From Flavobacterium fluviale (GTDB lineage: Bacteria; Bacteroidota; Bacteroidia; Flavobacteriales; Flavobacteriaceae), in assembly GCF_003312915.1 (NCBI RefSeq), contig NZ_CP030261.1, positions 1,488,001-1,552,000 on the forward strand: a stretch of DNA of 64,000 bases, written 5' to 3'. Positions 54,847 to 63,663 of this stretch are shown here, piece by piece (the stretch's first letter is position 1; every line of letters begins with the position of its first letter). The notes under the pieces were generated by a model that was not told the DNA's origin, made no database searches, and was given only the letters and a program-made list of their open reading frames with translations. The translations under genes were made by a program, and so were the position numbers.

Positions 54847-55257
54847 ATGCTTTCAAAGAAAACAAAATACGGAATTAAAGCCCTTACATATTTAGCCAGG
54901 AGAGAAAATAATGAACCTGTACAAATTGCTGAAATTGCGAAAAGTGAACATATTTCAATCAAATTTTTAGAAAGTATTTTATTGCTTTTGAGAAACTCTG
55001 GTTTTCTTGGAGCCAAAAAAGGAAAAGGTGGCGGTTATTACCTAATCAAAGATCCTAAGGATATCAGTATGGCAAAAGTATACCGTATTCTGGAAGGTCC
55101 AATTGCATTATTGCCATGTGCTAGTCATAATTTCTACGAAAGATGCGATGACTGCGATGATGAATCGACTTGTGCTGCTCGACGTTTAATGACAGAAGTT
55201 AGAGATAATACACTTAAAATATTAGAAAGTAATTCTTTAGCAGATATTGCTTTTTAG
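54847..55257 (+). CDS. Rrf2 family transcriptional regulator
   Basis: A 136-residue winged-helix regulator. The start MLSKKTKYGIKALTYLARR and KSEHISIKFLESILLLLRNSGFLGAKKGKGGGYYL form the HTH and wing. The C-terminal part has a cysteine cluster PCASHNFYERCDDCDDESTC that could bind an iron-sulfur cluster, as in IscR/NsrR. It lies between the methionine and sulfate-assimilation operons, so it is a good candidate for the local sulfur/cysteine regulator (as CymR is in Firmicutes). This role is inferred only from context. Confidence 0.9.
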   Translation: MLSKKTKYGIKALTYLARRENNEPVQIAEIAKSEHISIKFLESILLLLRNSGFLGAKKGKGGGYYLIKDPKDISMAKVYRILEGPIALLPCASHNFYERCDDCDDESTCAARRLMTEVRDNTLKILESNSLADIAF

Positions 55258-55275
55258 AACTTTTTCTATATAATA

Positions 55276-55314
55276 AAAATGACCATTTTAGAGATCTAAA
55301 GTGGTCATTTTTTT
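55276..55314. terminator. Bidirectional terminator between rrf2 and tauE-1
   Basis: AATGACCATTTTAGA pairs with TCTAAAGTGGTCATT over 15 bp with one G-U pair and a 2-nt loop, T-run on both strands. Confidence 0.88.
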
Positions 55315-55336
55315 ATGTGAAATATATATTACAATT

Positions 55337-56119
55337 CTAAAAAATCAATTTATATCCTGCTAGAAAAAGCATTACAGCAATAGCATTTCTCAAAAATAAA
55401 TCAGGAACTTTTCCGCTTAAACTGCTTCCAATATAAATCCCGGGAAGAGATCCCATTAATAATTGTCCTAAAAGCGCTAAATCTAAATTTCCCATAGAAG
55501 CATGTCCAATTCCAGCAACTAAAGTTAAAGGAACAGCATGAGCAATTTCAGTTCCTACCAAGCGCGGAGTTGGTAAAAGCGGATAAAGAAAAAACAAAGT
55601 CACAGTTCCTAAGGCTCCCGCTCCAATAGAAGTTAAAGTTACAGTCGCGCCCAATAATACTCCAATCCCAATAGTCAGCATATTTTGAGTATGGCTTTCG
55701 CTGTGGAATTTATCGCCGGCATGTTTCTGAGAAAACTTTAAAATTCTGTTTTTAAATATAATTGCGATAGAAGTAAACAATAATGCCCAGCCTAAACTGT
55801 ATTTAATTACACGATTTATAGTTTCGATATCTGTTTTAATACTGTTTAGAATCCATAACGTTATCAAAGCGGCAGGAACACTTCCTAAGGTCAGCCATCC
55901 CGTAATTTTCCAGTTTATATTTCCTTTTTTATTATGTACAAATATTCCTCCAGCTTTCGTAAAAGCAGCATATAATAAATCTGTTCCTACTGCTGTGGTA
56001 GGCGGTATGCCAAAATATAATAAAATTGGAGTCATTAAAGAACCGCCTCCAACACCTGTTAATCCAACGATAAAACCAACTGCTAACCCCGCAATCACAA
56101 GACCAATCTGAAAATCCAT
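55337..56119 (-). CDS. Sulfite exporter TauE/SafE family protein (1)
   Basis: A 260-residue membrane protein with about eight helices in the duplicated TauE/SafE fold. The repeats start GLAVGFIVGLTGVGGGSLMTPIL and GVLLGATVTLTSIGAGALGTV, the G-x-G-G-G type motif of the family. These proteins move sulfite, sulfonates or other anions. Its neighbours support a sulfur oxyanion role. It is transcribed toward the Rrf2 gene. Confidence 0.88.
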   Translation of the reverse strand: MDFQIGLVIAGLAVGFIVGLTGVGGGSLMTPILLYFGIPPTTAVGTDLLYAAFTKAGGIFVHNKKGNINWKITGWLTLGSVPAALITLWILNSIKTDIETINRVIKYSLGWALLFTSIAIIFKNRILKFSQKHAGDKFHSESHTQNMLTIGIGVLLGATVTLTSIGAGALGTVTLFFLYPLLPTPRLVGTEIAHAVPLTLVAGIGHASMGNLDLALLGQLLMGSLPGIYIGSSLSGKVPDLFLRNAIAVMLFLAGYKLIF

Positions 56120-56328
56120 AAAAAAAATTTGAGCTAAAATACGACATTTTTATAATTATCCTATAGATGTTATAGAGATTAAAAAATCTATTTCATACGC
56201 AAGTATTTTTCGATTTTAAATTGTTTGAATATGTTGAAAAAATCCGGCATTTGTGAAATTTGTTTAAATATCTCTTTTAGAACCTGATAAATACGGAAAC
56301 AGAAGTTTAAAAAAATAATAATATTGCT

Positions 56329-56357
56329 TTGTAATTTGGAAATAAGTAGTATTTTTG
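56329..56357 (+). promoter_or_regulatory. Promoter of the tauE-2/cys operon
   Basis: TTG (56329-56331), an exact 18-nt spacer, TATTTTTG (56350-56357) then C. A very good Bacteroidota promoter, 46 bp before the ATG. Confidence 0.75.
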
Positions 56358-56371
56358 CAAAGTAATCTATT

Positions 56372-56389
56372 AGCCCGATAGGGTAATGG
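56372..56389 (+). promoter_or_regulatory. GATAGGGTAAT motif in the tauE-2/cys 5'UTR
   Basis: ATTAGCCC-GATA-GGGTAAT is an interrupted inverted repeat just downstream of the start point. It shares 11 contiguous bases with the site at 44284-44302 upstream of the metY leader. A possible operator for a sulfur regulator. Confidence 0.4.
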
Positions 56390-56402
56390 GTTTTAAGGTA
56401 AA

Positions 56403-57305
56403 ATGAATCATTGTAATATGGAAAAAGAACTGAAAATAAATACTGCCGATTCTTTAAAAGAAAAGCTTTGGATTGGAATTCCTATTGTTTTATTGGTAGG
56501 TTTATTGTCAGTGTTAGTATACAATCACCACGCTGAATTTTCCTGGGACGGATTTGTAGCAGGATTCAATCAGGAATTTTTAGTGTTTTTTGCTATTGGA
56601 GTTTTTGCCCAATTGGTTGACGGAACTTTAGGAATGGGTTACGGAGCAACGTCAACCTCATTTTTATTGGCGTATGGAGTTCCGCCAGTTGTGAGCAGTA
56701 CAGCAGTGCACGTTTCAGAAATGTTTACAACGGGAGCATCGGCACTTTCACATCACCGATTTGGGAATATCAATAAAAAACTGGTAAAACATTTATTGAT
56801 TCCAGGTGTTTTAGGTTCAATTACAGGAGCTTACTTGTTATCGGACGTAATTAATGGAGATGTGATAAAACCGTTTATTGCCGTTTACATGATTGTTTTA
56901 GCGATTGTAATCATAAGAAAAGCATTGAAAAAAACAATTGTAAAGAAGAAAACTAAAAAACTAAGTGCTTTGGCCGTTTTTGGCGGTTTCATGGATTCAG
57001 TTGGAGGCGGAGGCTGGGGACCAATCGTAACTTCAACATTATTAGGAAGAGGAAGAAATCCGAGATATACAATTGGTTCTGTAAACGCAGCTGAGTTTGC
57101 AATTTCATTTGCAAGCGGTATCACCTTTATGATTTTTGGAGGAATCCACGGATGGCAGGTAATCATCGGATTAATTTTAGGAGGAGTTATTGCAGCGCCG
57201 TTAGCAGCATATTTGGTAAACAAGATCAAAAGAAAACCAATGATGGTTGCGGTTGGAGTTCTAATTATATTATTGAGTTTAAAAACATTATCTAAATTAT
57301 TATAA
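56403..57305 (+). CDS. Sulfite exporter TauE/SafE family protein (2)
   Basis: A 300-residue membrane protein, different from the 260-residue paralogue. It has a cytoplasmic start, a first helix (LWIGIPIVLLVGLLSVLVY), then the family repeats FAQLVDGTLGMGYGATSTSFLLAYG and GGFMDSVGGGGWGPIVTSTLL. It opens the sulfate-assimilation operon, 25 bp before cysH, so it probably imports sulfate or exports sulfite for this pathway. An in-frame Met six codons in could be an alternative start. Confidence 0.88.
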   Translation: MNHCNMEKELKINTADSLKEKLWIGIPIVLLVGLLSVLVYNHHAEFSWDGFVAGFNQEFLVFFAIGVFAQLVDGTLGMGYGATSTSFLLAYGVPPVVSSTAVHVSEMFTTGASALSHHRFGNINKKLVKHLLIPGVLGSITGAYLLSDVINGDVIKPFIAVYMIVLAIVIIRKALKKTIVKKKTKKLSALAVFGGFMDSVGGGGWGPIVTSTLLGRGRNPRYTIGSVNAAEFAISFASGITFMIFGGIHGWQVIIGLILGGVIAAPLAAYLVNKIKRKPMMVAVGVLIILLSLKTLSKLL

Positions 57306-57330
57306 TTCTTTAGATAGGGAGAAAGAGATT

Positions 57331-58041
57331 ATGAGTGCGATTATTGTACAAGAATTATTAGATAAAACTAAAGATCTTTCGCTTGACGAAACCTTAGTTT
57401 TTTTAGCAGAAAAGTTTCCGGGAAAAGTAATTTTTTCAACTTCTTTCGGTCAGGAAGATCAGGTAATTACTGATTTTATTGCAAAAAGTAACACAGATAT
57501 TACTGTTTTTACTTTAGACACCGGAAGATTATTTCAGGAAACTTACGATGTTTTTCATAAGACATTAAAAAAATACAAAAGACCAATCGAAGTTTTTTTT
57601 CCAGAAGCTGCTTCAGTAGAAAATCTTCTGAAAACAAAAGGACCAAACAGCTTTTACGATTCGGTTGAAAACAGAAAAGAATGCTGTTTTATTCGAAAAG
57701 TGGTTCCGTTACGAAAAGCTTTAGCAGGAAATTCAGTTTGGATTACGGGTTTAAGAGCAGAACAATCAGAAAACAGACACGATTTAAGTTTGTTTGAATA
57801 CGACGGAAACTTCGAAATAATCAAATTCAATCCGTTACTAAAATGGACTTTAGAAGAAGTTGAAACGTATTTGTCAGAAAACAATGTTCCTCAAAATTCT
57901 TTACATAAACAAGGTTTCGTAAGTATTGGATGCGCGCCTTGTACGAGAGCTATTTTTCCTGGTGAAGATATCAGAGCTGGAAGATGGTGGTGGGAATCAA
58001 GCCATAAAGAATGTGGTTTGCATAGCGCTAAGAAAGAATAG
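57331..58041 (+). CDS. cysH: Adenylyl-sulfate (APS) reductase, CysH family
   Basis: A 236-residue CysH. It has the nucleotide loop VIFSTSFGQEDQVITDF and LDTGRLFQETYD. It carries two cysteine pairs, ECCFIRKV (about residue 118) and GCAPCTRA (about 201), that ligate a 4Fe-4S cluster in APS-type reductases and are absent from classical PAPS reductases. The C-terminal catalytic Cys is in SSHKECGLH. No APS kinase (cysC) is seen in this operon, consistent with APS use. It reduces activated sulfate to sulfite. Confidence 0.9.
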   Translation: MSAIIVQELLDKTKDLSLDETLVFLAEKFPGKVIFSTSFGQEDQVITDFIAKSNTDITVFTLDTGRLFQETYDVFHKTLKKYKRPIEVFFPEAASVENLLKTKGPNSFYDSVENRKECCFIRKVVPLRKALAGNSVWITGLRAEQSENRHDLSLFEYDGNFEIIKFNPLLKWTLEEVETYLSENNVPQNSLHKQGFVSIGCAPCTRAIFPGEDIRAGRWWWESSHKECGLHSAKKE

Positions 58042-58135
58042 AGTTTGTAGAAGAAAGAAGCAAGAGGCAAGACTTTTTTTAGAGAATAGAAAATAGATTA
58101 TATAATAAAGAGTGGAGATTTTTGGATGAGGTGAC

Positions 58136-58167
58136 AACTTGAAACCTGAAACCTAAAACTTGAAACT
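58136..58167. repeat. Tandem CTTGAAAC/CCTGAAAC repeat in the cysH-cysD gap
   Basis: Four tandem near-copies of the octamer (A)ACCTGAAAC lie in the 150-bp gap inside the operon. Confidence 0.6.
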
Positions 58168-58191
58168 ATCAAAATATCAAACAAAAAAACA

Positions 58192-59091
58192 ATGAGTTCA
58201 GTATTAAAAACAAACGCTTTAGAGAGTGAAGCGATATACATTTTCAGAGAAGTAATTTCACAGTTTGACAAACCGGTTTTACTTTTCTCAGGAGGAAAAG
58301 ATTCTATCACATTGGTACGTTTAGCGCAAAAAGCATTTTTTCCTGCAAAGATTCCGTTTCCTCTTTTACACGTTGATACGGGGCACAATTTCCCTGAAAC
58401 AATTGCTTTTAGAGATAAATTGGTTGAAGAATTAGGTTTAGAGCTGATCGTTCGTAATGTTCAGGATGCTATTGATGAAGGAAAAGTGGTTGAGGAAACT
58501 GGTAAATATTCAAGCCGTAACAGCTTACAGACTACAACACTTTTAGATGCAATTGAAGAATTTAAGTTTGATGCTTGCATTGGAGGCGCGCGTCGTGATG
58601 AAGAAAAAGCAAGAGCTAAGGAACGTATTTTCTCTGTTCGTGATGATTTCGGACAATGGGATGAAAAAAATCAGAGACCTGAGTTGTTTGATATTTTGAA
58701 TGGAAAAATCGAAAATGGACAAAACGTTCGCGTTTTCCCAATTTCGAACTGGACAGAATTGGATGTTTGGAGTTATATCGAAAAAGAACAAATCGAGATT
58801 CCATCAATCTATTTTTCACATAAAAGAAAAGTTTTTTTGAGAGACGGTTTAATCTGGTCGCATTCTCCTTTTGTGTATCAGGAAGAAGACGAACAAATCG
58901 AAGAACGAATTGTTCGTTTCAGAACCGTTGGAGATATGAGTTGTACAGCTGCTGTTGAATCTTATGCCGCAACAATAGAAGAAGTGGTAGGTGAAATCAG
59001 ATCATCAACCATTTCTGAAAGAGGAGCCAGAATCGATGACAAACGTTCTGAAGCTGCAATGGAAAAGAGAAAACAACAAGGGTACTTTTAA
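58192..59091 (+). CDS. cysD: Sulfate adenylyltransferase subunit 2
   Basis: A 299-residue ATP-sulfurylase small subunit. Motifs are PVLLFSGGKDSITLVRLAQKAF (PP-loop SGGKDS), LLHVDTGHNFPETIAFRD, CIGGARRDEEKARAKERIFS and PISNWTELDVWSYIEKE. It forms APS from sulfate and ATP together with CysN. Confidence 0.96.
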   Translation: MSSVLKTNALESEAIYIFREVISQFDKPVLLFSGGKDSITLVRLAQKAFFPAKIPFPLLHVDTGHNFPETIAFRDKLVEELGLELIVRNVQDAIDEGKVVEETGKYSSRNSLQTTTLLDAIEEFKFDACIGGARRDEEKARAKERIFSVRDDFGQWDEKNQRPELFDILNGKIENGQNVRVFPISNWTELDVWSYIEKEQIEIPSIYFSHKRKVFLRDGLIWSHSPFVYQEEDEQIEERIVRFRTVGDMSCTAAVESYAATIEEVVGEIRSSTISERGARIDDKRSEAAMEKRKQQGYF

Positions 59092-59195
59092 TAATTGTTA
59101 ATTATGAATTGTTAATTGTAAATGCAATTCGGGACGAAATTTTAAAAGTTAGAATCAAAAAAACAAAAACATACAGATTTAAGTTTCGAGAGAAC

Positions 59196-59223
59196 ATGAA
59201 ACCTGAAACTTTAAACCTGAAAC
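59196..59223. repeat. CCTGAAAC repeat in the cysD-cysN gap
   Basis: ATGAAACCTGAAACTTTAAA followed by CCTGAAAC; the same words as in the cysH-cysD gap. An adjacent TTGTTAATTATGAATTGTTA stretch at 59094-59120 is also repetitive. Confidence 0.55.
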
Positions 59224-59233
59224 AAATATTAAG

Positions 59234-60478
59234 ATGGACGTTTTAAAAATAGCAACAGCAGGAAGTGTAGATGACGGAAAAAGTACTTTGATCGGAAGGT
59301 TATTGTATGATACAAAATCATTGACTACAGATAAAATTGAAGCAATCGAAAAAAGCAGCAGACAAAAAGGATACGATTATCTTGATTTTTCTTTGGCAAC
59401 AGACGGTTTGGTAGCAGAAAGAGAACAAGGAATCACAATTGACGTTGCGCATATTTATTTTTCGACCGCAAAGAAAAGTTACATTATTGCCGATACTCCA
59501 GGTCACGTGGAATATACAAGAAACATGGTTACAGGAGCTTCAACTTCTCAGGTTTCGATCATTTTAATTGATGCCAGAAAAGGCGTAATCGAGCAGACTT
59601 ATCGTCACTTTTTTATCAATAATTTATTGAGAGTAAAAGAAGTAATTGTTGCCATCAACAAAATGGATTTAGTGGATTACTCAGAAGAAGTTTTCAATAA
59701 AATCAAAGCTGATTTTCAGGCATTAAATGCAAAAAGCACTTTTAAGGAACAAAACGTAAGCTACATTCCGTTAAGCGCAATCAACGGCGGAAATGTAGTT
59801 GATAAATCAGAAAATATGCCTTGGTACGATGGGCAAACCGTTTTAGAACATTTGGAAGGATTACATGCTTCTGATGTTTTTGAAGCTGGAAAAGCACGTT
59901 TCCCAGTTCAAACCGTTATTCGTCCAAAAACAGAAGAATACCATGATTTTAGAGGTTACGCAGGAAAGTTATACGGAAACTCAATTAAAGTTGGAGATGC
60001 TGTGACGGTTCTTCCTTCTTTAACAGAATCAAAAGTATCTAAAATTCACTTTTTCGATAAAACATTTGATGAAGCCGTAGCAGGTTCATCTATCACAATT
60101 GAATTAGAAAATGATATCAATGTAACGAGAGGTGATATGATTGTAAAATCAGATGAACTTCCAAAAATTGAAAAAGATATTACCACAACTGTTTGCTGGA
60201 TGGATAGTAAAAAACTGGTTGCAGGAACAAAGTATTTAGTACAGCATAATACGAATAGAGTTTTGGCAAAAGTAGAAAGTATTAAAAACACTATTGCAAC
60301 TGATTACTCAGGAACGACTGAAGCTTCACAATTAGCAATCAACGAAATTGGGGAAGTAAGCATTAAATTAAGCAAACCGTTATATTTTGATTCTTATAAT
60401 GAAAACAAATCAAACGGAGCTTTTATCTTAATTGATACTGCAACAAACACAACAGCAGGAGTAGGATTCATTAGATAG
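59234..60478 (+). CDS. cysN: Sulfate adenylyltransferase subunit 1 (GTPase)
   Basis: A 414-residue EF-Tu-like GTPase subunit. G-motifs are TAGSVDDGKSTLIGRLL (G1), REQGITIDVAHIYF (G2), DTPGHVEYTRNM (G3) and NKMDL (G4). It ends at the beta-barrel domains without the C-terminal APS kinase (CysC) domain found in fused NodQ/CysNC proteins. It drives the energetically poor APS synthesis by GTP hydrolysis. Confidence 0.96.
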   Translation: MDVLKIATAGSVDDGKSTLIGRLLYDTKSLTTDKIEAIEKSSRQKGYDYLDFSLATDGLVAEREQGITIDVAHIYFSTAKKSYIIADTPGHVEYTRNMVTGASTSQVSIILIDARKGVIEQTYRHFFINNLLRVKEVIVAINKMDLVDYSEEVFNKIKADFQALNAKSTFKEQNVSYIPLSAINGGNVVDKSENMPWYDGQTVLEHLEGLHASDVFEAGKARFPVQTVIRPKTEEYHDFRGYAGKLYGNSIKVGDAVTVLPSLTESKVSKIHFFDKTFDEAVAGSSITIELENDINVTRGDMIVKSDELPKIEKDITTTVCWMDSKKLVAGTKYLVQHNTNRVLAKVESIKNTIATDYSGTTEASQLAINEIGEVSIKLSKPLYFDSYNENKSNGAFILIDTATNTTAGVGFIR

Positions 60479-60483
60479 TTTCA

Positions 60484-60630
60484 CTGCTGTAAGCAATAGG
60501 CTTTAGGCTTTAGGCTTTTAGCAAAAACAATATATATCAGGTATTTAGGAAGCTTAAAGCTTATTGCCTAAAGCCTAAAGCAAGAATGTAAAAAAGCTTA
60601 AAGCGTATAGCCTAAAGCCTAAAGCGTAAA
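60484..60630. repeat. GGCTTTAGGCT/AGCCTAAAGCC repeat cluster in the cysN-SiR gap
   Basis: At least three direct GGCTTTAGGCT words face several inverted GCCTAAAGCCTAAAGC words across 156 bp, giving possible long imperfect hairpins inside the operon. It is the same word family as at 24105-24213. Confidence 0.65.
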
Positions 60631-60634
60631 AGAA

Positions 60635-62725
60635 ATGGAAAGTTTTAGAACAGAAATAGAAAATCCGATAGTTCAAAGAGAAATTATCGAATTAGAAAAA
60701 AAGATTCATTTATTCCGTGGAGGAAAAATTGATGATGAGCGTTTTCGTAGTCTTCGTTTAGCGCGCGGAATCTACGGACAGCGTCAGGAAGGCGTTCAGA
60801 TGATTCGTATCAAATTGCCGTACGGTAAAGTTACCAGCGAACAATTAGTGCGTATTACTCAGGTTTCTGATGAATATTCTACAGGACGTTTACATATTAC
60901 AACGCGTCAGGATATCCAGATTCACTACGTAAGTTTAGACAGAACACCAGAACTTTGGGCAGATTTGGCTAAAGACGATATTACGCTTCGTGAAGCTTGT
61001 GGAAACACGGTTAGAAATATTACAGGAAGCGAATTGGCTGGAGTTGACGTAAATGAACCATTTGATGTTTCGCCTTATGCACACGGACTTTTTCAATATT
61101 TGTTAAGAAACCCAATCTGTCAGGAAATGGGACGTAAATTTAAAATTTCGTTCTCGTCCTCAGACGAAGATACCGCTTTGAGTTATTTACACGATTTAGG
61201 ATTTATTCCGAAAATTAAAGATGGACAAAAAGGTTTTAAAATCATGTTTGGTGGAGGTTTAGGATCTCAGCCAGCTCATGCCGAATTACTTTCAGAGTTT
61301 GTTCCAGTAAACGAAATCATTCCAACAGCAGAAGGGATCATTCGTATTTTTGACAGATATGGTGAACGTGCTAAAAGAATGAAAGCGCGTATGAAATTCT
61401 TAATCAAAGAAATCGGAAAAGATGTTTTCCTTGATTTAGTTGAAAAAGAGAAAAAAGCGATCGCTTTTGAAACATACGAAATTGATACGACTGCTTTTGA
61501 AGGTCCAATTCCAGAACCATTATTAGAAGCTCCACACGTTACAATCGAAGATACTGAAGCTTATGAAGCTTGGAAAAAATCGAATGTAATCAAACAGAAA
61601 CAAGATGGCTATTATGCTATCGGAATCAAAGTTTTGTTAGGAGATTTTTATACGGATAAAGCCAGATTGTTAGCGGATTTAATTAAAAATTACGCAGCAA
61701 ACGAATTACGTTTTTCATTGCGTCAAAATATTGTAATACGTCACGTAAAAGAAGAGAATTTACCATTCTTTTATCAGGAATTAGCCAAATTGGATTTTGT
61801 TCATTTAGGATATAATTCTACAGGAGATATTACGGCATGTCCAGGTACTGACACTTGTAATTTAGGGATTGCTAGTAGTACAGGTATTGCAGAAGAATTA
61901 GAAAAAGTTTTAAATGCCGAATATCCTCAGTATTTAAACAACCGCGAAATTGAAATTAAAATTTCAGGTTGTATGAATGCCTGCGGACAGCATAATATGT
62001 CTGCAATTGGATTCCAGGGAATGTCTATTAATTCAGGAAAATTGGTTGCTCCGGCTTTACAGGTTTTGTTAGGCGGAGGAAGATTAGGAAACGGAGAAGG
62101 CCGTTTTGCCGATAAAGTAATTAAAATTCCAAGCCGTAGAGGACCAGATGCATTGCGTACCATTTTAAATGATTATGATAACAATGCGAATGGAGAAAAA
62201 TTCCTAAACTATTACGATCAAAAAGGAGAGAAATATTTCTATGAAATCTTAAAACCTTTCGCAGATGTAACCAATTTAACAGAAGCTGATTTTGTAGACT
62301 GGGGTAACGCAGACAACTATGTAAAAGCAGTTGGAGTTGGAGAATGTGCGGGAGTTGTGATCGATTTAGTAGCGACTTTATTGTTTGAAGCTAAAGAGAA
62401 ATTGATTTTGGCTCAAGAATCTTTCGACGAGAAAAAATGGTCAGATGCTATTTACCATGCTTATGCAGGATTTGTTAACGGTGCTAAGGCTTTATTATTG
62501 GCAGAAAACCAAAAAACAAATCACCATGCAGGAATTGTAGACTTATTTGATACCGTTTTTATTGAAAAAAATAAAATAGAATTAAACTCAACTTTTAAAG
62601 ATTTGGTTTACCAAATCAATAAAAATGAACCATCTGAAGCTTTCGCTAAAGATTACATTGCTCAGGCAGTAGTTTTCTTTGATAAAATCGAAACATTCAG
62701 AGCACAAGAATTAGCAAATGCTTAA
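60635..62725 (+). CDS. Siroheme sulfite/nitrite reductase with C-terminal HEPN domain
   Basis: A 696-residue fusion. The reductase has ferredoxin-like half-domains (KLPYGKVTSEQLVRITQVSD, TTRQDIQIHYV) and the 4Fe-4S/siroheme cysteines in TACPGTDTCNLGI (about 402-408) and SGCMNACGQHNMSAIGFQG (about 445-449). From about residue 565 a helical HEPN-like domain follows (AGVVIDLVATLLFEAKEKLI, SDAIYHAYAGFVNGAKALLL). By operon it reduces sulfite to sulfide for Cys/Met synthesis. The role of the HEPN part is unknown. It overlaps cobA by 8 bp. Confidence 0.92.
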   Translation: MESFRTEIENPIVQREIIELEKKIHLFRGGKIDDERFRSLRLARGIYGQRQEGVQMIRIKLPYGKVTSEQLVRITQVSDEYSTGRLHITTRQDIQIHYVSLDRTPELWADLAKDDITLREACGNTVRNITGSELAGVDVNEPFDVSPYAHGLFQYLLRNPICQEMGRKFKISFSSSDEDTALSYLHDLGFIPKIKDGQKGFKIMFGGGLGSQPAHAELLSEFVPVNEIIPTAEGIIRIFDRYGERAKRMKARMKFLIKEIGKDVFLDLVEKEKKAIAFETYEIDTTAFEGPIPEPLLEAPHVTIEDTEAYEAWKKSNVIKQKQDGYYAIGIKVLLGDFYTDKARLLADLIKNYAANELRFSLRQNIVIRHVKEENLPFFYQELAKLDFVHLGYNSTGDITACPGTDTCNLGIASSTGIAEELEKVLNAEYPQYLNNREIEIKISGCMNACGQHNMSAIGFQGMSINSGKLVAPALQVLLGGGRLGNGEGRFADKVIKIPSRRGPDALRTILNDYDNNANGEKFLNYYDQKGEKYFYEILKPFADVTNLTEADFVDWGNADNYVKAVGVGECAGVVIDLVATLLFEAKEKLILAQESFDEKKWSDAIYHAYAGFVNGAKALLLAENQKTNHHAGIVDLFDTVFIEKNKIELNSTFKDLVYQINKNEPSEAFAKDYIAQAVVFFDKIETFRAQELANA

Positions 62726-63491
62726 TATAAAACCCAAAATAACTTTAGTCGGTGCAGGTCCAGGCGATCCCGATCTACTTACGCTCAAAGCTGTAAAAGC
62801 ATTGGCTGAAGCCAACGTGGTTTTATATGACGCTTTGGCCAATGAAGAAATTTTGGATTATGCACCTAAAAATGCAATCAAGATTTTTGTTGGCAAAAGA
62901 ATCGGAAATCATGCTTACACGCAAGATCAAATCAATCAATTAATTGTTGATAATGCTTTGACTTACGGAAATGTAGTCCGACTAAAAGGCGGAGATCCTT
63001 TTATTTTTGGAAGAGGTGGTGAAGAAGTGGAATTTGCAGAAAGTTTCGGAATTGAAACTATCGTAGTTCCCGGAATTTCATCTGTAGTGGCAGTTCCTGC
63101 AAGTCATGGAATTTCGATTACAAAACGTGGCGTTTCAGAAAGCTTTTGGGCTATTACAGGAACAACTTCGGATAGAAAATTATCATCAGATGTAGCTTTG
63201 GCAGCTCAATCTTCTGCAACAGTTGTAATCTTGATGGGAATGCACAAATTGCCTCAAATAATCGATTTGTTTCAAAAAGAAAATAAAGGAGATTTACCAG
63301 TAGCAATCATTCAAAACGGAACAACAGCAGAAGAAAAAGTTGGTGTAGGAACAGTAGATTCAATTTTAGAAGTTGTAAAAGAAAAAGAATTAGGTTCACC
63401 GGCCATTATTGTTCTTGGAGAAGTTGTAAGAGAAAGCAATAAACTAAAAGGATTTTACGAAGAATTTCTATCAAAAGAAATAACAAGATAA
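62718..63491 (+). CDS. cobA: Uroporphyrinogen-III C-methyltransferase
   Basis: A 257-residue SUMT. Motifs are ITLVGAGPGDPDLLTLKAVKAL, VLYDALANEEILDYA, VRLKGGDPFIFGRGGEEVEF and VVPGISSVVAVPASHGISITKRG. It makes precorrin-2, the first step to siroheme, the cofactor of the sulfite reductase encoded just upstream (8-bp overlap). Confidence 0.96.
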   Translation: MLNIKPKITLVGAGPGDPDLLTLKAVKALAEANVVLYDALANEEILDYAPKNAIKIFVGKRIGNHAYTQDQINQLIVDNALTYGNVVRLKGGDPFIFGRGGEEVEFAESFGIETIVVPGISSVVAVPASHGISITKRGVSESFWAITGTTSDRKLSSDVALAAQSSATVVILMGMHKLPQIIDLFQKENKGDLPVAIIQNGTTAEEKVGVGTVDSILEVVKEKELGSPAIIVLGEVVRESNKLKGFYEEFLSKEITR

Positions 63492-63549
63492 AATTTTGCA
63501 GGAACCAATATCGAAGCATCGGTTTTTAACCGAATGTATGTAAAGAGAT

Positions 63550-63633
63550 TGTTCCGTTAGGAACATTTCATCGGTAGAAAAAAAATGTTCCCAACAAAAA
63601 TGTTCCGTTAGGAGCATTTGATTGGTAAATCAT
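63550..63633. repeat. TGTTCCGTTAGGAACA palindrome repeats in the cobA-cysG gap
   Basis: TGTTCCGTTAGGAACA (63550-63565) is a perfect 6-bp dyad with a 4-nt loop; 63601-63616 is a near copy. Each is followed by ATTTCATCGGTAGA or ATTTGATTGGTAAA. It resembles a REP-type element. Confidence 0.65.
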
Positions 63634-63663
63634 CTAATTTTGATTGGATGAAAATAAATTAAA

